This document shows, piece after piece, positions 25,201 through 40,330 of a DNA stretch of 64,000 bases (position 1 is the first letter of the stretch; every line of letters begins with the position of its first letter). A program made the translations under genes and the position numbers. The DNA is from Archilochus colubris (lineage: Eukaryota; Chordata; Aves; Apodiformes; Trochilidae): the NCBI GenBank assembly GCA_023079485.1, contig CM041084.1, forward strand, positions 68,791,709 through 68,855,708, in the 5' to 3' direction. The notes under the pieces were generated by a model, which made no database searches, was not told the DNA's origin, and worked only from the letters and a program-made list of their open reading frames with translations.

Positions 25201-27770
25201 AAGCCAAGGGTAATTGATCTTCTTGTGAAGTTTTCTCCAAAGCAGGGGCTTTCCCTTTCCTCTTTAGAGGAAAAAATAATTATCAGAGGAAAAAAATGTG
25301 AGAATAAAAATGCTTCTTAGTCATGTTTCTGCAGAGCCCAGAAGAGGCTGCTAAAGAAATCACCTGTGTCTCCTAAACGTCTCACCTGCCAATTAAAAAT
25401 AAACCCAAAAGAAATCACTGAGAAAGAAGAAACAATCAAATTCTAAACACTTATACTGAAATAATAAATTTACACATAACAAAATCATCTGCTGAGGGAT
25501 TTTAAAGTAGTCAACACTACAGGTATGTCAGTTTAGTAAAATGAAGTTAAATTCTTAAGGTATTCCAAGACTTTCTATGGAACTCAGCAAACAGGTTTTA
25601 ACCCATGACAAAGTACTCTCTTTACTTGTTTTATATAAGGCTATAAAAATACATTTTCAAGATTCATATTTTTATATCTTTCCTCTTCCCCTTTTTTTTT
25701 TTAATGCCCATGTTTCCATGAACTTCTCAAAGGCACAATGTTAAGTGGATCTAGAGATTCAATTAGAGTTGTCTCCAAACTAATTCAGCCTAATCAATAC
25801 AGAGTATTACCACATTTTCTTTTAATTGCAGCACCATACAGCACATGTCACCCAGAGTCAAACTGAACTGAAAATGTTTTTAACTGCTTTTAATTTTTTG
25901 AAAATGGGAACTGAGAATGGGAAATAAAGCTGAATCCCAACTGTTACTGAACAAAATCTGTGTTGAAACTAATTAAGAACATAATCAAATACCCAATTAT
26001 TGGATCAGAATAATCACACAACTTTGCAGTTCCAAATTTTGTATTTTTCAGCTCAAATTGATTCAGAAATACCAAGGCAGACAAATAATTGCTGATTGAC
26101 CAAGCTGAACTGACTTGCATCTGCATCAAAGTAAATCAGATCTGTTCTAAACCATGTACTGATTCTTCGTGATGGTTTACATGTGGCTTTTTTTTGTTGT
26201 TGTATGGGTTTTAAAATTATTATTGTTTTGTTTATTGATTTCCTTTTTTTGTTTGTTTTTATTATTGGTATTTTTCAAGCATCACAAGCACATGTTCTTG
26301 TATTACAGGAAGCAGAATTTTCTTTTCATTTAATATTAATTATATTAAACTTAGCAGCTTCTCTCACGAACATTATTTTAGAGTCAAATGGAAACAAGGC
26401 TAAACAAACATTTCCAGGTAGATACCACCTGGTGTCTACCACCTGGTTACATAGTTGATTAGTTCTGCTTTTAGAAGTGAGGAATTAGCAAGTCCTCTTA
26501 AAACTACCAATGTTATGCTTCTGTCCTAAAAGCCTTTTGTAAAGTGCTCACCTTTTCAATATATAAGCCCCCCAGTGCTTTGAAAAATCTGAATGCTTTT
26601 GTCATTAAACAGCGGGTTTGAAAATCTGATCAAGGCAAGTGAGCTATTATTCACTTAATGGTATGAACTTTTAAAAAAAAATCAATAGAACTAGACTTAG
26701 AGACAGCCTATAAACATCAAGATGCCTCTCTATTTCTAGGATCATGGCTATAACACTACATGTAATAAAAGCTAAAAACATTCAAAAAGAACATAGAGCA
26801 TCAAGTGGCTGCATAAGCATTTCTTTCAAGATAGGCTACAGAATAGTAAGACACATTTCCCGTAATCCATTTAGGATTAATGTCTAATTTTTTTCCTCTT
26901 AGTTGTCTCGAGGAAAAGCATATTTTAAAAAAGGGTTAAATATTTTAGATTTTTTTATTATTCAATAGTAAGCCTTTTGTATTAACCTACCTGATTTAAA
27001 CCAGTCAAAACAGCATTAAATTTGAATGATCATTCATGTAATTATGGACAATTTTGATTTATTCTGCTTTTACAGCAAACTTTACTGAACATACTAATTC
27101 TTTCACCAGACTTGCATCAAACAGCCATTTTCAAGCACCATACACATACACACAGGCATAATTTTGGAAAAAATGAATGAATATTTGCTGATGACTGTGG
27201 GTTTTTTCATGAGTGCTAATGCCTGGTTATCATTGCCTATAAATGTGACGGTAAAGCAGATGATATCACCTCACCACCAAAGCCACAAGGAACCTGTAGA
27301 ACCAAAGTGACAGAAGGCATTTAACTTACTTGCAAGTAGACTGAAATTGTGCAATAACTGCAGCATACTAATGAACTCAAACCCAGAATTGCTTCATCCT
27401 GTGATTTCAAAACAAAGACCTTATTTTTCCATTAAGTGCAGTTTAAGATTATACTTTTCTTGAGAAAAGCATCATTACGAGACACAAGTAAAAATTCAAT
27501 AATGACCTGTTATTTATTAATTACTTTTCTTTCTGACATTATTTTGGCAATAGACCTTGGACTCACCAGCATGACAGAAACTGTTGCCAGTTCTCTAGTA
27601 ACTAGCACTTTCAAAACTAGGAAGCAAAGGCAGAATTTGCCTACTGTTGTTACATGAAATCAAGCTCTTAAGTTCTCAGCCTAAGTTATTGTTACACCAG
27701 TCTCGCTCTGTTATTCTTAAATATTGCATGGTCTCTGGGGACTGTTGAATGTGCTACAAAAATAAAATAA

Positions 27771-27876
27771 AAAAAAAGATTGTATATATGCTACACTTTT
27801 TTTTTTTCTTTTGTGTGAAACTCAAAAAAAAGATTGTATATATGCTATACTTTTATTTTTCCTGTGTGTGAAACTC
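27771..27876 (+). repeat. Tandem duplication, two units of about 52 bp
   Basis: Unit one (27771-27822) and unit two (27823-27876) both read A-run, GATTGTATATATGCTA, C or T, AC, T-rich run, then GTGTGAAACTC. They differ mainly in T-run length and a few substitutions. The high identity indicates a fairly recent duplication. Confidence 0.9.
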
Positions 27877-29970
27877 AAAAAGGTTTAAAGCAAACAATTA
27901 TTTGTACTACCTACTCAGTTTGCTAGTTAATGGACTCATTCACAGTACCATATTCACTTGAAGATGTAAATAAAACACAAGCTAGCTGGTGTCCTTTGCA
28001 TATGACTTTAATTAATGGACTTGAGACATTAAGAACATTAAATCTGTGTTAGAAAACAGAGTATCTGAAGCTTGAATGATTGACTGTGATGCAAGATCAT
28101 GCTAAACTGCAAGCAGAGTCATTCTCCTAAATACAGCAACATCAGCATTTCTATGAGGACACATCAAATATAGCAAATATACACATCAATATATGAAATA
28201 TAAGGGAGAACATAGAGCCACCTTTTATAGCAGACACATGACAAGCACATAAAATTTTCAGCAAAGGTCAGATGATTTAAATCACTACCTGGAAATGACA
28301 GCATATCTGGACAGGTTATGGCTCAGGACAAAACAGTACATCACTCTGCTAGTTGGAAAATGAGAAGGGTGTACACTGCCTAGTTTTAGAGGGCAGAGGT
28401 TTGTCTGTGATACCTGAATGTCTACCCCTACAGATCATGAGAGCAAGTCTTACTACCAGCACCCTTCTATCCCATGCCTCTGCTAAAGAAAAGACGGATC
28501 ATTTCTGCCATCTCCTACTTCCCATACAACATATTTAGGGGATATCAAAAATCAGTGCAAGGATTTGAGAAAAGCAAGTAATATTCCTGCTGAAAAGCAC
28601 ATATTAAAATTAGAAATTACTGGTCTGATTGCCAATCACAGATGCATTCAATATTTATGCAGGAGACAAAAAAGGAGAATTTGCAAACTCAAATGCCTGG
28701 CATGGTCACAGGACAAGCTTTGCTTAAGATTCAATGACACTTCAGCATAAATGCTTAAAAAAGAAGTATATCACTGCTAACATCTCTCATGAAAAAATCC
28801 TTTTAGACCAGAGATAATTTTCAGTTTGCTCCATTTTCAAGAATTATATAAAATTTGGGAAGTTTAAGAGCTCTTCCTGATCTTTGAAGGTGCACAGTGT
28901 CTCCACTTATCTTGAAGAAGTACAGTAATGGTAAGTAAAGAGCTAATAATTTTTTTTACAGTCTGAAGCAAACAAAACTCAGTGTAGGTAAGAGTACACA
29001 GCATGCCAGGCAACTCCAGTATCCCTAACAGATGCACACAATGTCTCAGAATCTGGGCATGAGGCGCAGTTGAGAGAAGAAACGTGTCAGCAAGAAATCA
29101 AAAAGCATATTTATAAATTAACTGTTTCAAAAAAATTTAAAAATATATGCAAGGTAAGATGTTTCTCTGTGCTACTGATGTTTTTCTCCTGTCATCTGGC
29201 TTTGTTTCAAATCCCAAACGAGCCCTGAATTTACCATATTCTCACTACCCAGACTTGGGATTACTGTAAGATTTTATTTTAAAGTTTCTGGGAAATATTG
29301 TCAGTCCACCTACCAATGCAATGAATAAATACCTTAAAATCACTGTAATGCAACATTTTTAATACAGCTGAGAAAAAAAGGATATAAGCGGGAGATCTGA
29401 GATGCTTTGCTGGACAATTCTTTTACTACTTGTAAATGTATTCACATTGAATGTCATTAAATCAAGTTCTTGACATAAAAAAGTCCAACAGCACTCATGC
29501 AGCATTTGTATGGCAGTTGGTCTCAAACTGACACACCCTAGGGCAAAAATCAAGAGGAAGCAGAGAAATCATCATATTATATTCTGTGTGTCAGCTTGGT
29601 TTAAATTTGTTTTCCCATACCAAAGAGCATCCCTGAAAGGTTTGATGGGAAACCTGCTAACTGCAACCCTCAACCCTTTGTTTTAAACACTAATTAACAT
29701 GATGTAGGTGTGATCTACAATGTATAACAGAATATGCAGCTGATATTGCAACACCAAAATAGTATGTGGTATCAGATTAAATTAAAATAATTACTTGTAA
29801 ACTGTTTGATATATAGTCATGATTTTGGACATAGCTTTCATTTGCCAATTGGTGCCCAACAATGAAGTAGAACATATAACTAAATTTTCTCTACGAAAGA
29901 CAAATCCTCGAAAAGGAAATATTTTAGCATGATTGGCAAGGATGTACACATCAACAGTGTGGAAAACACC

Positions 29971-29992
29971 TATAGCAGTATATACTGCTATA
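29971..29992. repeat. Perfect 22 bp palindrome
   Basis: The first half is TATAGCAGTAT and the second half ATACTGCTATA, an exact inverted copy with no spacer. It is isolated in unique intron sequence and is not part of any repeat I recognise. Confidence 0.95.
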
Positions 29993-32247
29993 AATCCTTG
30001 TAACAGGTTAAAATCTGCTCAAAAATATTTGCAGTTAGGCAAATGAGACTGACACAAATCAGCAGTCTATTTTGCTATTTCAAAGTGACAGTAAACAGGT
30101 TATATTTATGAACATCAAGCTTTCATGCACTCCCAAAAAGTACATAATGTATAGAACAAATGGTCTAAAGTCCAAGTACCTATACATGCAGTGTTCATCT
30201 GTGTGCTTTTGTTTCACGTTTTTCAACAAAATGTTTCTGGGGACCTCTAGTAAAGACTTAATGCAGTTGAGGAAGAAAAAAATATTCAAACAAAGCCCAA
30301 TGTGCTAACCTTGTTCCTGCCCTCGAATAAAGCAGCTCACCTTCCTATGACACTGATATAAAATCCCACTATATGATGAAATTTATTTGAGGTGACATCT
30401 GATTACATTGTATTTCTCATTTATTTGTTTTTCATGAATCCTGATGACTTTGTGAGGAATAATCAGTTGCCATTTCAATCTGAGCCTTTTTTGAATTTGT
30501 TCCAATAATGATGGAACTGTTTTATTGTGAATTAGAGTATCTCTTGATCAGTTTCCTATATCTTAAATGACTGAGTGGCTTACTTTCAAATAACTATCTC
30601 AGAACAACATGCACTTTTAATGAATTAATCTAATTTTTTTTTTTAATTATACAAGACAAAGTTAGTAGAGTTCTATTGAGAGGGGATCATCAACCTTTGG
30701 GAGAGCTATTTTAAGACAAACAGGATGCACATTCCTGAGAAAATGTTTCAGATACTAAGATGGACCTGGTAAGCGTGGCAGTCACTGTATATGTACAACA
30801 TGGGTGTTTGAACATGCTTTCAAGTTTCTGCACCTAATAAGTGGTGCCCAAAATTAGAAGGTTACAGAATAAGGCCTATAGAGTCTCCAGTCCTTAGCAA
30901 CAGCTCTGCAGGGGTACCCAGCACTTCAGATGAGCTTTAAGAAATTTCTAATGGTCATTACTTCATACTCCTGGGGAAACAGTGGCATTGCTGATGTTGG
31001 TTTACACACTAGGAAGAAGTTGAAGCAGAATTACACTGGTGTATCACCCAAGAAATTTATGTGTTCAAGAAAATTACTGTGAAGTCATAGTGCAGCACAA
31101 GAATTCAGAAGTTTAGGAAAAAATTAGTTCAAATACAATGAATAAAATGCTAAAAATTCATGACTTATAGAATATCAACCATGTAAGACAGACTCATTTA
31201 TACAATGTGTCTCTTGCAATAACAAAGCAACCTTTGCTTTTTATGTGATTTCTTTCCTTTCTTGACTTGTACAAGTTCAGTAAGACAATGACATTATTTA
31301 AATTTGAGGGGAAAACGCAGGAGGAATTCTTAGGTATTCACAACAGAATGGAATAATTGTGTAGATGCAAATGCAAGAAAAAAACAGCTCAAGTAGCAAA
31401 ACCAAGAAATGCAGATGTAGCTGAGTCTCCACATCTGGAGAAATTGAATCCTGCAGGGTGCTCTCTTGCCTTAGACTCTTGGTACACTGGAAATATGACT
31501 TAAAGATGCATTAAAAGGAGATGTGATTCTCCAGCTAAAGTAGTTTCCTTTGAAAAGGATGTCAAGTGCAGCAGCTTGGCCTGAATTCCAACAGAGCCCT
31601 GGTCTGAGGGAGCAGTGAACTTTCTTGTGTGGCCTCTTACCCATCAGCTACTGGGCCACTCCATATCTGTACTGCTTCCTATGTTTTCCCCTGCTGTTCC
31701 AGCAAGGGCAATGGGATACTTGGGTTAAATGCACTATGGCAGTTCTGTTCTGAACATCTGCAAACTTCATGTTGACTTTAAGTTAGTTTGTAAGATGAAA
31801 GATATAAAAGTGTCATCTTTTACCTGTTCTCATTTACATACAATTATGTTCTCATTTATATATATGAAAAAAAAAAGCAGAACATCACATTTTGCACTGT
31901 GTTTTGCCCAAGGATGAATAAATGTAACAAAGGAAAAAGAGAAATAGGCACCTAAACCACATTATTTCTAAAAATCTTGCTATACTTTGTGCATTAATGA
32001 AGCCATAAGAACACTACAAGTGACATATATGCTCTGACCACTCCATTTCCCATTGCTGACTTCCACAACTTCCAGATTTTATTTCAAAGTTTTGGAATCA
32101 TATTACATTAAAGAAGTCTGTAAGTTCTTGGTTTAAGAAACTAGCACTGGTATCTGCTAATATAACTAACTTGATAACTACTAGGAATTATACCATAAGG
32201 TTTTCTATATTTAGTACTTTAGACATTTTGTAAATTGTGTTGATGCT

Positions 32248-32282
32248 CTTTTTTGGTTTTTTTGTTTGTTTGTTTGTTTTTT
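32248..32282 (+). repeat. TTTG tetranucleotide repeat
   Basis: A T-rich run leads into four to five TTTG units and a short T run. It is an ordinary microsatellite. Confidence 0.8.
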
Positions 32283-33918
32283 ACATTAAAAAACATTGAA
32301 ATCAGTCATGGAAAATAGCAAAAGCTGCAGTCAGCTTTCTCCTCTTCTTCTCAACACAGTACAAGCCACAAGGGAGCACATGATTTAATGACAAAAAGAT
32401 GCATTTGATAAGATAATAATTTGCTCAAGGAGAGATCTGGGTTGAGAATGCAGCTGTTTCAAAAATCTAAACCCACAGGCAAGAAATTACTTAGTTTTGG
32501 TACAAACTGTATCCATAACTATTTAGACAAACTGGTGACAGACTCCAGGAAAGTGCATCAAATAGAGAACTACAGAATCAGGAATACTTAAGACCAAAAA
32601 AAAGTAAAATTAAGAGACGGTAATGATTCCCAAAATGATCGTTGTGAAGACATTATAAAAAATATTTCAGCCATTAGACTGTTCATCATAGCATCTTCCC
32701 TCATCAGTGACTTATTTGAGAAAAATATCTTTTTATATCCCAAATCACTTCATGTACATGATTGCTAGATTCATATATATGACAAGTTCCATGGCACTGA
32801 CCTGGACTACATGGATGGCCAAAGGCATGCAGAAATGTTCTCAGCCTTCCTTTCTTATTTCAGAAGACTAGTACTGCTTTTAGAACATGAGCTCACAGAG
32901 GGAAGCACACATATTTAAACTTATACAGTGATTTCTTAGCAACATAAAAAATAGACAATACTCTCCATATATTGTGAGGTGCTTTGATCAGTTGTAATTA
33001 CTCAATACTGGATTCAACGTCAGCAAAATTAACTGAATTAACTTCTTTTATAACATCAGATCTTTTTCAAGGGGAAAGCACATGTACTTAGGTAAAATAG
33101 CAGAGAGGTATAATCTGGCAATTCTCTATTATTGCTGTTTCTAATATTACTGCAAATCCATTTTGTACATGTAGACCCTAATGCCCACATTTATCCCTAC
33201 TGACATTTGACTGCATATGTAGATAAGAAAACACCTGCATGGATCACTTAGCAGGATCAGTCTCATAGCAGGGAGAAAAAGCCAAGAAGAATGCATGTCT
33301 TCAGGACACTGCGTGCTTTCTCTGTTGAAACATGCAAACTAAAAAGCATGAAATGATCTTGGCTCTTCAATAGCACACCACTATCTGAATAACTCCTTTT
33401 ACATCAGTTAGGGTACCTTGCCACCTAGTTTTCAAAAAACTGGGCAGACAGTCCCTGATGATACTGGCCAGCCTGAATTCTTCTCTTCTTGTAAGTAGTC
33501 AGCAAGACACAAGCAACACGCTGCTGACTTCTTCAATTGAGATATACTTGTGGGCTGGGAAATTCTGTATTAAACGAAAGAGATGTAACTCTGCGCTGAA
33601 AATTTTACACTTCTGTCTTTCACAGGCCTAAACTTACAAACAAAAGCACCAGCAAAAGCCCTTAGTATTTCCAATAGTACTAGGTTGACCAAGCTCCTTT
33701 TGCACCCGAAGTGTGTCAGGAGTCTAGCAATTAGTCTCCTCAACCAAAGAAATTAGAAAGGGAAATCTGGCAGATGTTGGCTACATGTCTTTATAGGAGA
33801 CATAGAAGAGCAGCTGTGACAGTAGGGATTGCAGGGATTTCTTGTGAAAGTTGGTAGCAGATGTTACCATCTGCTTCTGCCTTCTCTGAGAAATAGAAGC
33901 AAAAGAGACGCTGAAAGC

Positions 33919-33923
<5 letters not shown>

Positions 33924-33951
<28 letters not shown>
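33924..33951 (+). repeat. Pure A28 homopolymer
   Basis: Twenty-eight uninterrupted A follow GCTTGTT and precede GTAACACC. It would suit the tail of a plus-strand retroinsertion, but the upstream 300 bp match no known gene or SINE that I recognise, and there is no clear target-site duplication. Confidence 0.9.
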
Positions 33952-33955
<4 letters not shown>

Positions 33956-36039
33956 CACCAAACCCCATAAATCCAGAAGATACCCAAACACATTTACAGT
34001 GCGTACGGGAACCTCTTGCCCCCTCCCCCCTGGCAAACCTGTGATCCAGATGCACAATAAAAGCAAGAACACTCCCCATTCTCTTTAAATCATGATTTCT
34101 TTTCATTTTAATCTTCCTACATGTACTTTGACAACATTCAGCCTGCAACCTAACACCTAGCCATTTCCTTCCCGGCTGAAAGAGATCACAGAAATGAGCA
34201 GTTGTATCCCTTCCCTCGGGCTATACAGCAATGGTCTGATGACAACTGCTTTACCAGGGTTGGTACCAGACAAACAAAAACTCCCTGCTGAATGATCTGC
34301 ACAATGATGTCATGTGTGGAGGCAAAGTATTTATTACTTAAGGAAAGAAAAAAAAATCTCCACAACAAAAAACAAAAAAACTTCTGTTGTATTGTGTCAA
34401 GAAACATGCAGTACATGTTTGTACATCATGGCAGATAAGGATCAGATGATGCAAGCAGTGAAGTGGTTAACCAAATCAGAGAGTTATCTCAGACATCCAA
34501 AGGCACATCTTGTAATCTTGATAAAACTTCTTACACTGATCTGAGGAGAAAAAAAAATAAGGGCTTGTCTGGGACGAAACAAGTGTAAATAACCAGTTTG
34601 CTTTCTCACTCAGAAAAGAAGGGAGATCTAGAGCCCAACAAAAGAACAGAAATCTTTCCAGTGGTGTAAAAAAGGCTTAGACCCAGCTTTCCTGAAAACT
34701 AGGCTTGCTAATTGCCTCACTTTTCCACTGTCAAAACAGTATCTCTCTGAAGAAATACCTTTCCAATATTGCTAAAGGGCAGACATTTCTACATTGGTAA
34801 TACTAGGAGACATGTTCAACCAACAACAACAACCTGGTAGCCAGCATCTCTCCCATTTGGTAATCCATAACGTTCTCTTGGAAAAAAAATTAAAAAAGAA
34901 AGCATCAGCATTCTGGGAAAGTGCTGTAAGTTTTTTTGTTCCTTTTTAGAAATGAAGGCCACCTTGTTGCTTTCTACCAGAGATCATTTTGCTTTTCAGC
35001 TAGTGTCATATTTGGAAAATAAAAAAGCTTCAGAAATGGAAGAACCAATTCTCCTTTGGCATTGCCATAAATCAGGAAACACTTGATCTATACCTGGATA
35101 AAGTTAATGAAAGTAACTGAAGAAATCAGCTTTAGCAAGGTATACTGCTAATATAGGTTCCCCAAAGCAAGCAAATTATGCTTATTTTACATTACCAGAC
35201 CATTACTGGAAGTATTATGCCAGACCCTCAACTGGCATAAATCAACATGACCCCATTTGCTTTGGTGCAGCTGTGTTGATTTATGTGAGCTGAAAAGTAT
35301 GTGCTGGTCAAAAAGTAACTTTTTTGTCCTATAAAACTCTAAAAGTCACTAAAAAATGAAAGGAAGTACATATAATAAAAAGAAAAAATGAGAAAAGAAA
35401 GTACTCCAAAAAGGCTCACAGTGGATGCATACAAGATTAATCTAACATAGCCACTCATTTTACTTCGTATAGGATCTTAGGTAATATTCTCTGTCAAGTA
35501 CATATGTGTCTCTTGAGTATAGATTCAAATATTAGTGCAACTTAATAAAGCTGTTCCAGCCCTAAACTGATATGTAAGGCTCAGACACAAGGTTCAATCA
35601 ACCTGGAATTTATCACTGGGTTGTTGTTTTTTTTGTAAAGTCACTGTGGCTGTCAGAACATGAAACATCAGACTTAAAAGCAAGCCCACACAGCAAAGTG
35701 TCCAGATTTGCAGTTTGGTGTGACATCTTAAGAACTACTCTTGTTACAGTCTTTCTCTTATAGAGCTAGATAAAAGTAGAAAATTAAACCAGCTTCTCAA
35801 AGCCAGCACTTCTCTCACGTCCTGACAATTTTGAGAAATCAGAAACCTCTTATACTAGATTTAAGCACTCTTCACCCTTATGAACTCCTCATAGACTTCC
35901 CTGTTATTATACAGGCTACATGAGATTAACTACTGGTGCTCCTTTCTTGGTTAAAACCGGGAAGGCTAAAGAGAAGAAACTGTATTCTGAAATAAGAGAT
36001 TTATATTTCTAAGTTCCTTTCTCAGGGAAGTTCTTTAGA

Positions 36040-36083
36040 TTCTCATTTTCTCTAGACTCAGTTCTCATTTTCACTGGACTCAG
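36040..36083 (+). repeat. Tandem duplication, two 22 bp units
   Basis: Unit one TTCTCATTTTCTCTAGACTC plus AG (36040-36061) is followed directly by unit two TTCTCATTTTCACTGGACTC plus AG (36062-36083). The two differ at three positions. Confidence 0.9.
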
Positions 36084-36360
36084 ATATCACTGCCCCAGCA
36101 ATATAGTATCTGAACAGTACATGAAGAGAGATCAGGGAGCAAACTCTTTACAGTTGTTTGTTCACTGCCACAACCTCCTGCTTTCTACTAATTCCCTGGC
36201 ATTTTTTTTAGTGTGGAAAAGATTCCCTTAATATCACCACCAACGGCATGTTGCATTCTATCATTATGTGTAACTTTAAAGCAACTGGAATAATGGTACT
36301 TAATATTAAAATAAGACATTTATTGGGTTATTTTCATATTCCCAATCTCTGAAATCAGTA

Positions 36361-36396
36361 GGATAATAATAACAAAAATAATAATAATAAAAAAAG
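36361..36396 (+). repeat. AAT trinucleotide repeat
   Basis: The tract is ATAATAATAACAAAAATAAT followed by AATAATAAAAAAA. It is a short interrupted microsatellite. Confidence 0.75.
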
Positions 36397-38334
36397 CCAA
36401 ACCATAAGGCATTTTAAAACTTCCATGAACATTACCATCTCTGGGTAGGAATTAGAAATTCCAGTTAAATCCTCTTTTCCTCCCAAAGCACCTTTGCAGT
36501 CTTCAGAAACATTGTGAGGGTGACGAATGGCCATAAACAAGCAACCACAAAACTACTTTATTCCCTTTTCTTCTCTGTGTAAATTTTCAGACTTTCTCCC
36601 ATAAAAACAGTAAGCAAATGGCATTGGCATGTAGTCCCACTAAGGTGAATGGAGTGACCCAAAACCATTTCTAAGACAAAATTGCTTTTCATGGAATAAG
36701 GGGCTGTACCCAGCATATACACACAACTAAAAGGATAGCCTTAGACTTCAAAGCACAAACTTGATTATCTTCTGCATGGGGACATTAAATGTGCTGAAAA
36801 GAGACTTTGGACTGGAAGCTCCCATGGGGCGCTGTCAAAGACGGAACAAATGTCAGAAGCATCAAAACAGCAATAAACACAGAAGGTTTCCTCCTTCAAA
36901 GTTGCACAAGCCTGTAGAGAAGTAGGTAATGTGTTAATGGTAAATGCATCCCTATAATTTCCATCTCCTCTTGTACCTCCTTGAAGTTAGCAGAAATCAT
37001 ACTGAGCTAATATTTGTTGGTGTATATTTCCTTATTCTTCATGTTGGACAGAATGTTTTAATTGTATAATGATAATTAAAAGCAGTTTGGACATCAGTTT
37101 ACAGTTTAGCACAAATATACCATAATGAACTGTTTAAAAGAAGGCAAAGTATTGGGGCTTCTAAATGAACCAATATAGAGAATTAGATTCTCTTCTGATT
37201 TTGAACTTCTACTGTCAAGCACTCCAGTGAAATGATGCTTTTGTCACCACTTACTGTAAACACTGCCTACCCGGTGTACTATGAGGTTTCACAGCTGTGA
37301 ATCCCAAAGACTGAAATCAATATCTAAATCTATTGACACTGACTCCTTTTTTCTTTTCAATTTTTTCTTTTAAGCTGAATTGCACTCACGGTCTAGTTTA
37401 TATTTGTAAGTATGATTAAAATTATTATATTTTCTACAAAGATATAATTTATATAATTGCATGCCCATAAAACTTTATCTTATTTTTCATTTAGAAAGAG
37501 AGCAAAATAAAAGGCTTTTGCACTGAGAATCCAGTTTTTGGTGTTAATTTAAAGTTATACAGTAGAATCTTTTCAATGTCACAATACTTTAAGAACAGAG
37601 GAAAACTGTCATTGGATAAGAGACTTTTAATCAACCATGGACTCCTACTAATACTAAATACCAGTATTAATTGTTATAAAGTACTGCAAAAGGAAAAGGA
37701 ATTATTAGGTGAAATTTAAGCTGCATTGCTTTTAAGGATTTAACAGAAAGGCATTTTAAAGCCATGTGTTAAAAGCCATCTTGTCAGAAAGTATGGGCCA
37801 TAATCCACGCATTTTTCAAAATATACCAGACTACGCTCATCAGTCTTCTGAATTTAGAGACTCAATTATTTCTGTCTCTTAATTCAACATTTATACGCAA
37901 GTAAAATCCTGAGTACAATTCATACCTGAAATTGCATTTGCTATGCAGTTGTTCACCTAAATGTTTAGAAAAGCTGCCTTTTAACGTGTCTCTTAAATAT
38001 CTTAGCCTTAACTTATTAGCAGGTGGGAAAAAATATTCAGGGATGCTATGTTATCACAGTCTCTTGAAAGCACTGATACACAAAATCAGGTATACAAGTC
38101 TCCTTTCAGTGTCACAGGGCTACAACATGGAATGTGAGGTTTGAAAGGAAAAACTGCTCTTCTGCAAGGTCTGAGACTGCCAGAAGGGCTTTATTAAACA
38201 CCACGAGCCGGTTGCCAGCCATGACACCCTCCCTACAGAATTTCTGCAAGTTTAAATAGAACCTTTGGATGCATTATTTTATTTTTCTGGTCAGACATAT
38301 GCAAAGTTTGGAACAGTTTTGCATGGATTTTCTA

Positions 38335-39308
<974 letters not shown>

Positions 39309-39501
39309 CGTAAGGCGATCTTGGGTAAAAAGGGGTGGTCTCCTTTTGTGGGATTTCTTGCACTTTTCCAAAAAGTTCACTGGTGGAGGCTTGGTAGAAC
39401 TTCACAGAGTTGATAAGGCCACAGGTCTTAATAGCATCTAGGAGCCGTAAAGTGCCAACCCCATCAACGTCAGCGGTATATTCTGCTAGGTCGAAAGAAA
39501 T
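39309..39501 (-). CDS. GMDS: GMDS coding exon 4 (GDP-mannose 4,6-dehydratase, human residues 116-179)
   Basis: GMDS is a cytosolic NADP-dependent short-chain dehydrogenase/reductase that converts GDP-mannose to GDP-4-keto-6-deoxymannose, which leads to GDP-fucose. This exon is 193 nt: 64 whole codons plus one base. It starts at ATT-TCT-TTC (Ile-Ser-Phe) right after a polypyrimidine tract and AG (39502-39503), and ends at TAC-G before donor GTGAGG (39308 downward). It matches the human protein as I recall it almost throughout, from [16 protein letters not shown] to FYPRSPY. The active-site segment STSE supplies Thr155 and Glu157, and the last full codon is catalytic Tyr179 of the SDR YxxxK motif. 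Differences from human as recalled are Val139 to Ile and Tyr159 to Phe (SELYG reads SELFG). The next exon lies 867 bp downstream in transcript order. The frame has no stops and the gene looks functional. Confidence 0.97.
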
Positions 39502-40255
39502 CTTGGAAAGAGAAAGACATAAAAAAAACCTCACTGACTTTACTAGGGGAACCAGAACATGCCCTGATCATGTACAACCAAACAAAGTAATACATCACTT
39601 GTCACAGACCATCTAGACACTTTTGTACAGAGTAGATGCTCAGTTTACAAAAGTACCCTCAAAGGATTTCTAAGAATAAACAAGTAGTTCCATAAATAGC
39701 TAAACCAAAAGACTGGTGTTCCGTGATCTCTCTCCTCATGATTATTTTCCCATGTGAAGTAAAGGGTAAGTCTCCCCACACTGGGAGCATTGTCAGGTTC
39801 TCTCAAATCTCCACAGCTGCCAATTTTCACAATATTCACTTGGGTTTAATATCTTTGACACACTTGAATTTGGTTAAAACTACCCAAAATATATTTTTTT
39901 AAAAAATGGGTTAGACAGACAGCATGACAAACAAGTATTAAAAAACCCACAAACTTTAAACAAGGTCCAAAGTTTTGCAATTTTAACACATATCAAAATG
40001 GAGGAAAGACTAGAAATATCCACTATGAAAAAAACCTCCCAACCTCACCTAATATGTACCAGAGCTGTTCCTTTTGCACAGAGGTTAGGGGATGATGAAG
40101 TTTGAGAGCAAAGTATGGAGGTATTCACAAGAAACCTGACAATTCCTCCAGCTGGGCAAAGACTCCTCTTTCTTTTCACTCTAGTAGTTCTCAGTTATCT
40201 TTATGATGAGATTGATTGTAGCATAGACTACACGACAATTCTTGAGTCTACGTTT

Positions 40256-40330
40256 TTATGGTTTATGTTTATTTTGGTTTATTTTAAGTTTATTTTCTTT
40301 TTTATTTTATTTCTATTTCTTGAAGAAGAA
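40256..40330 (+). repeat. T/A-rich low-complexity tract
   Basis: Irregular TTTATT and TTTTATT motifs fill about 75 bp. No unit length is conserved. Confidence 0.6.

Noticed and set aside
33700..33951. Processed pseudogene upstream of the A28 run
   Set aside because: No open frame or recognisable transcript match, no AATAAA at the proper distance and no target-site duplication was seen.
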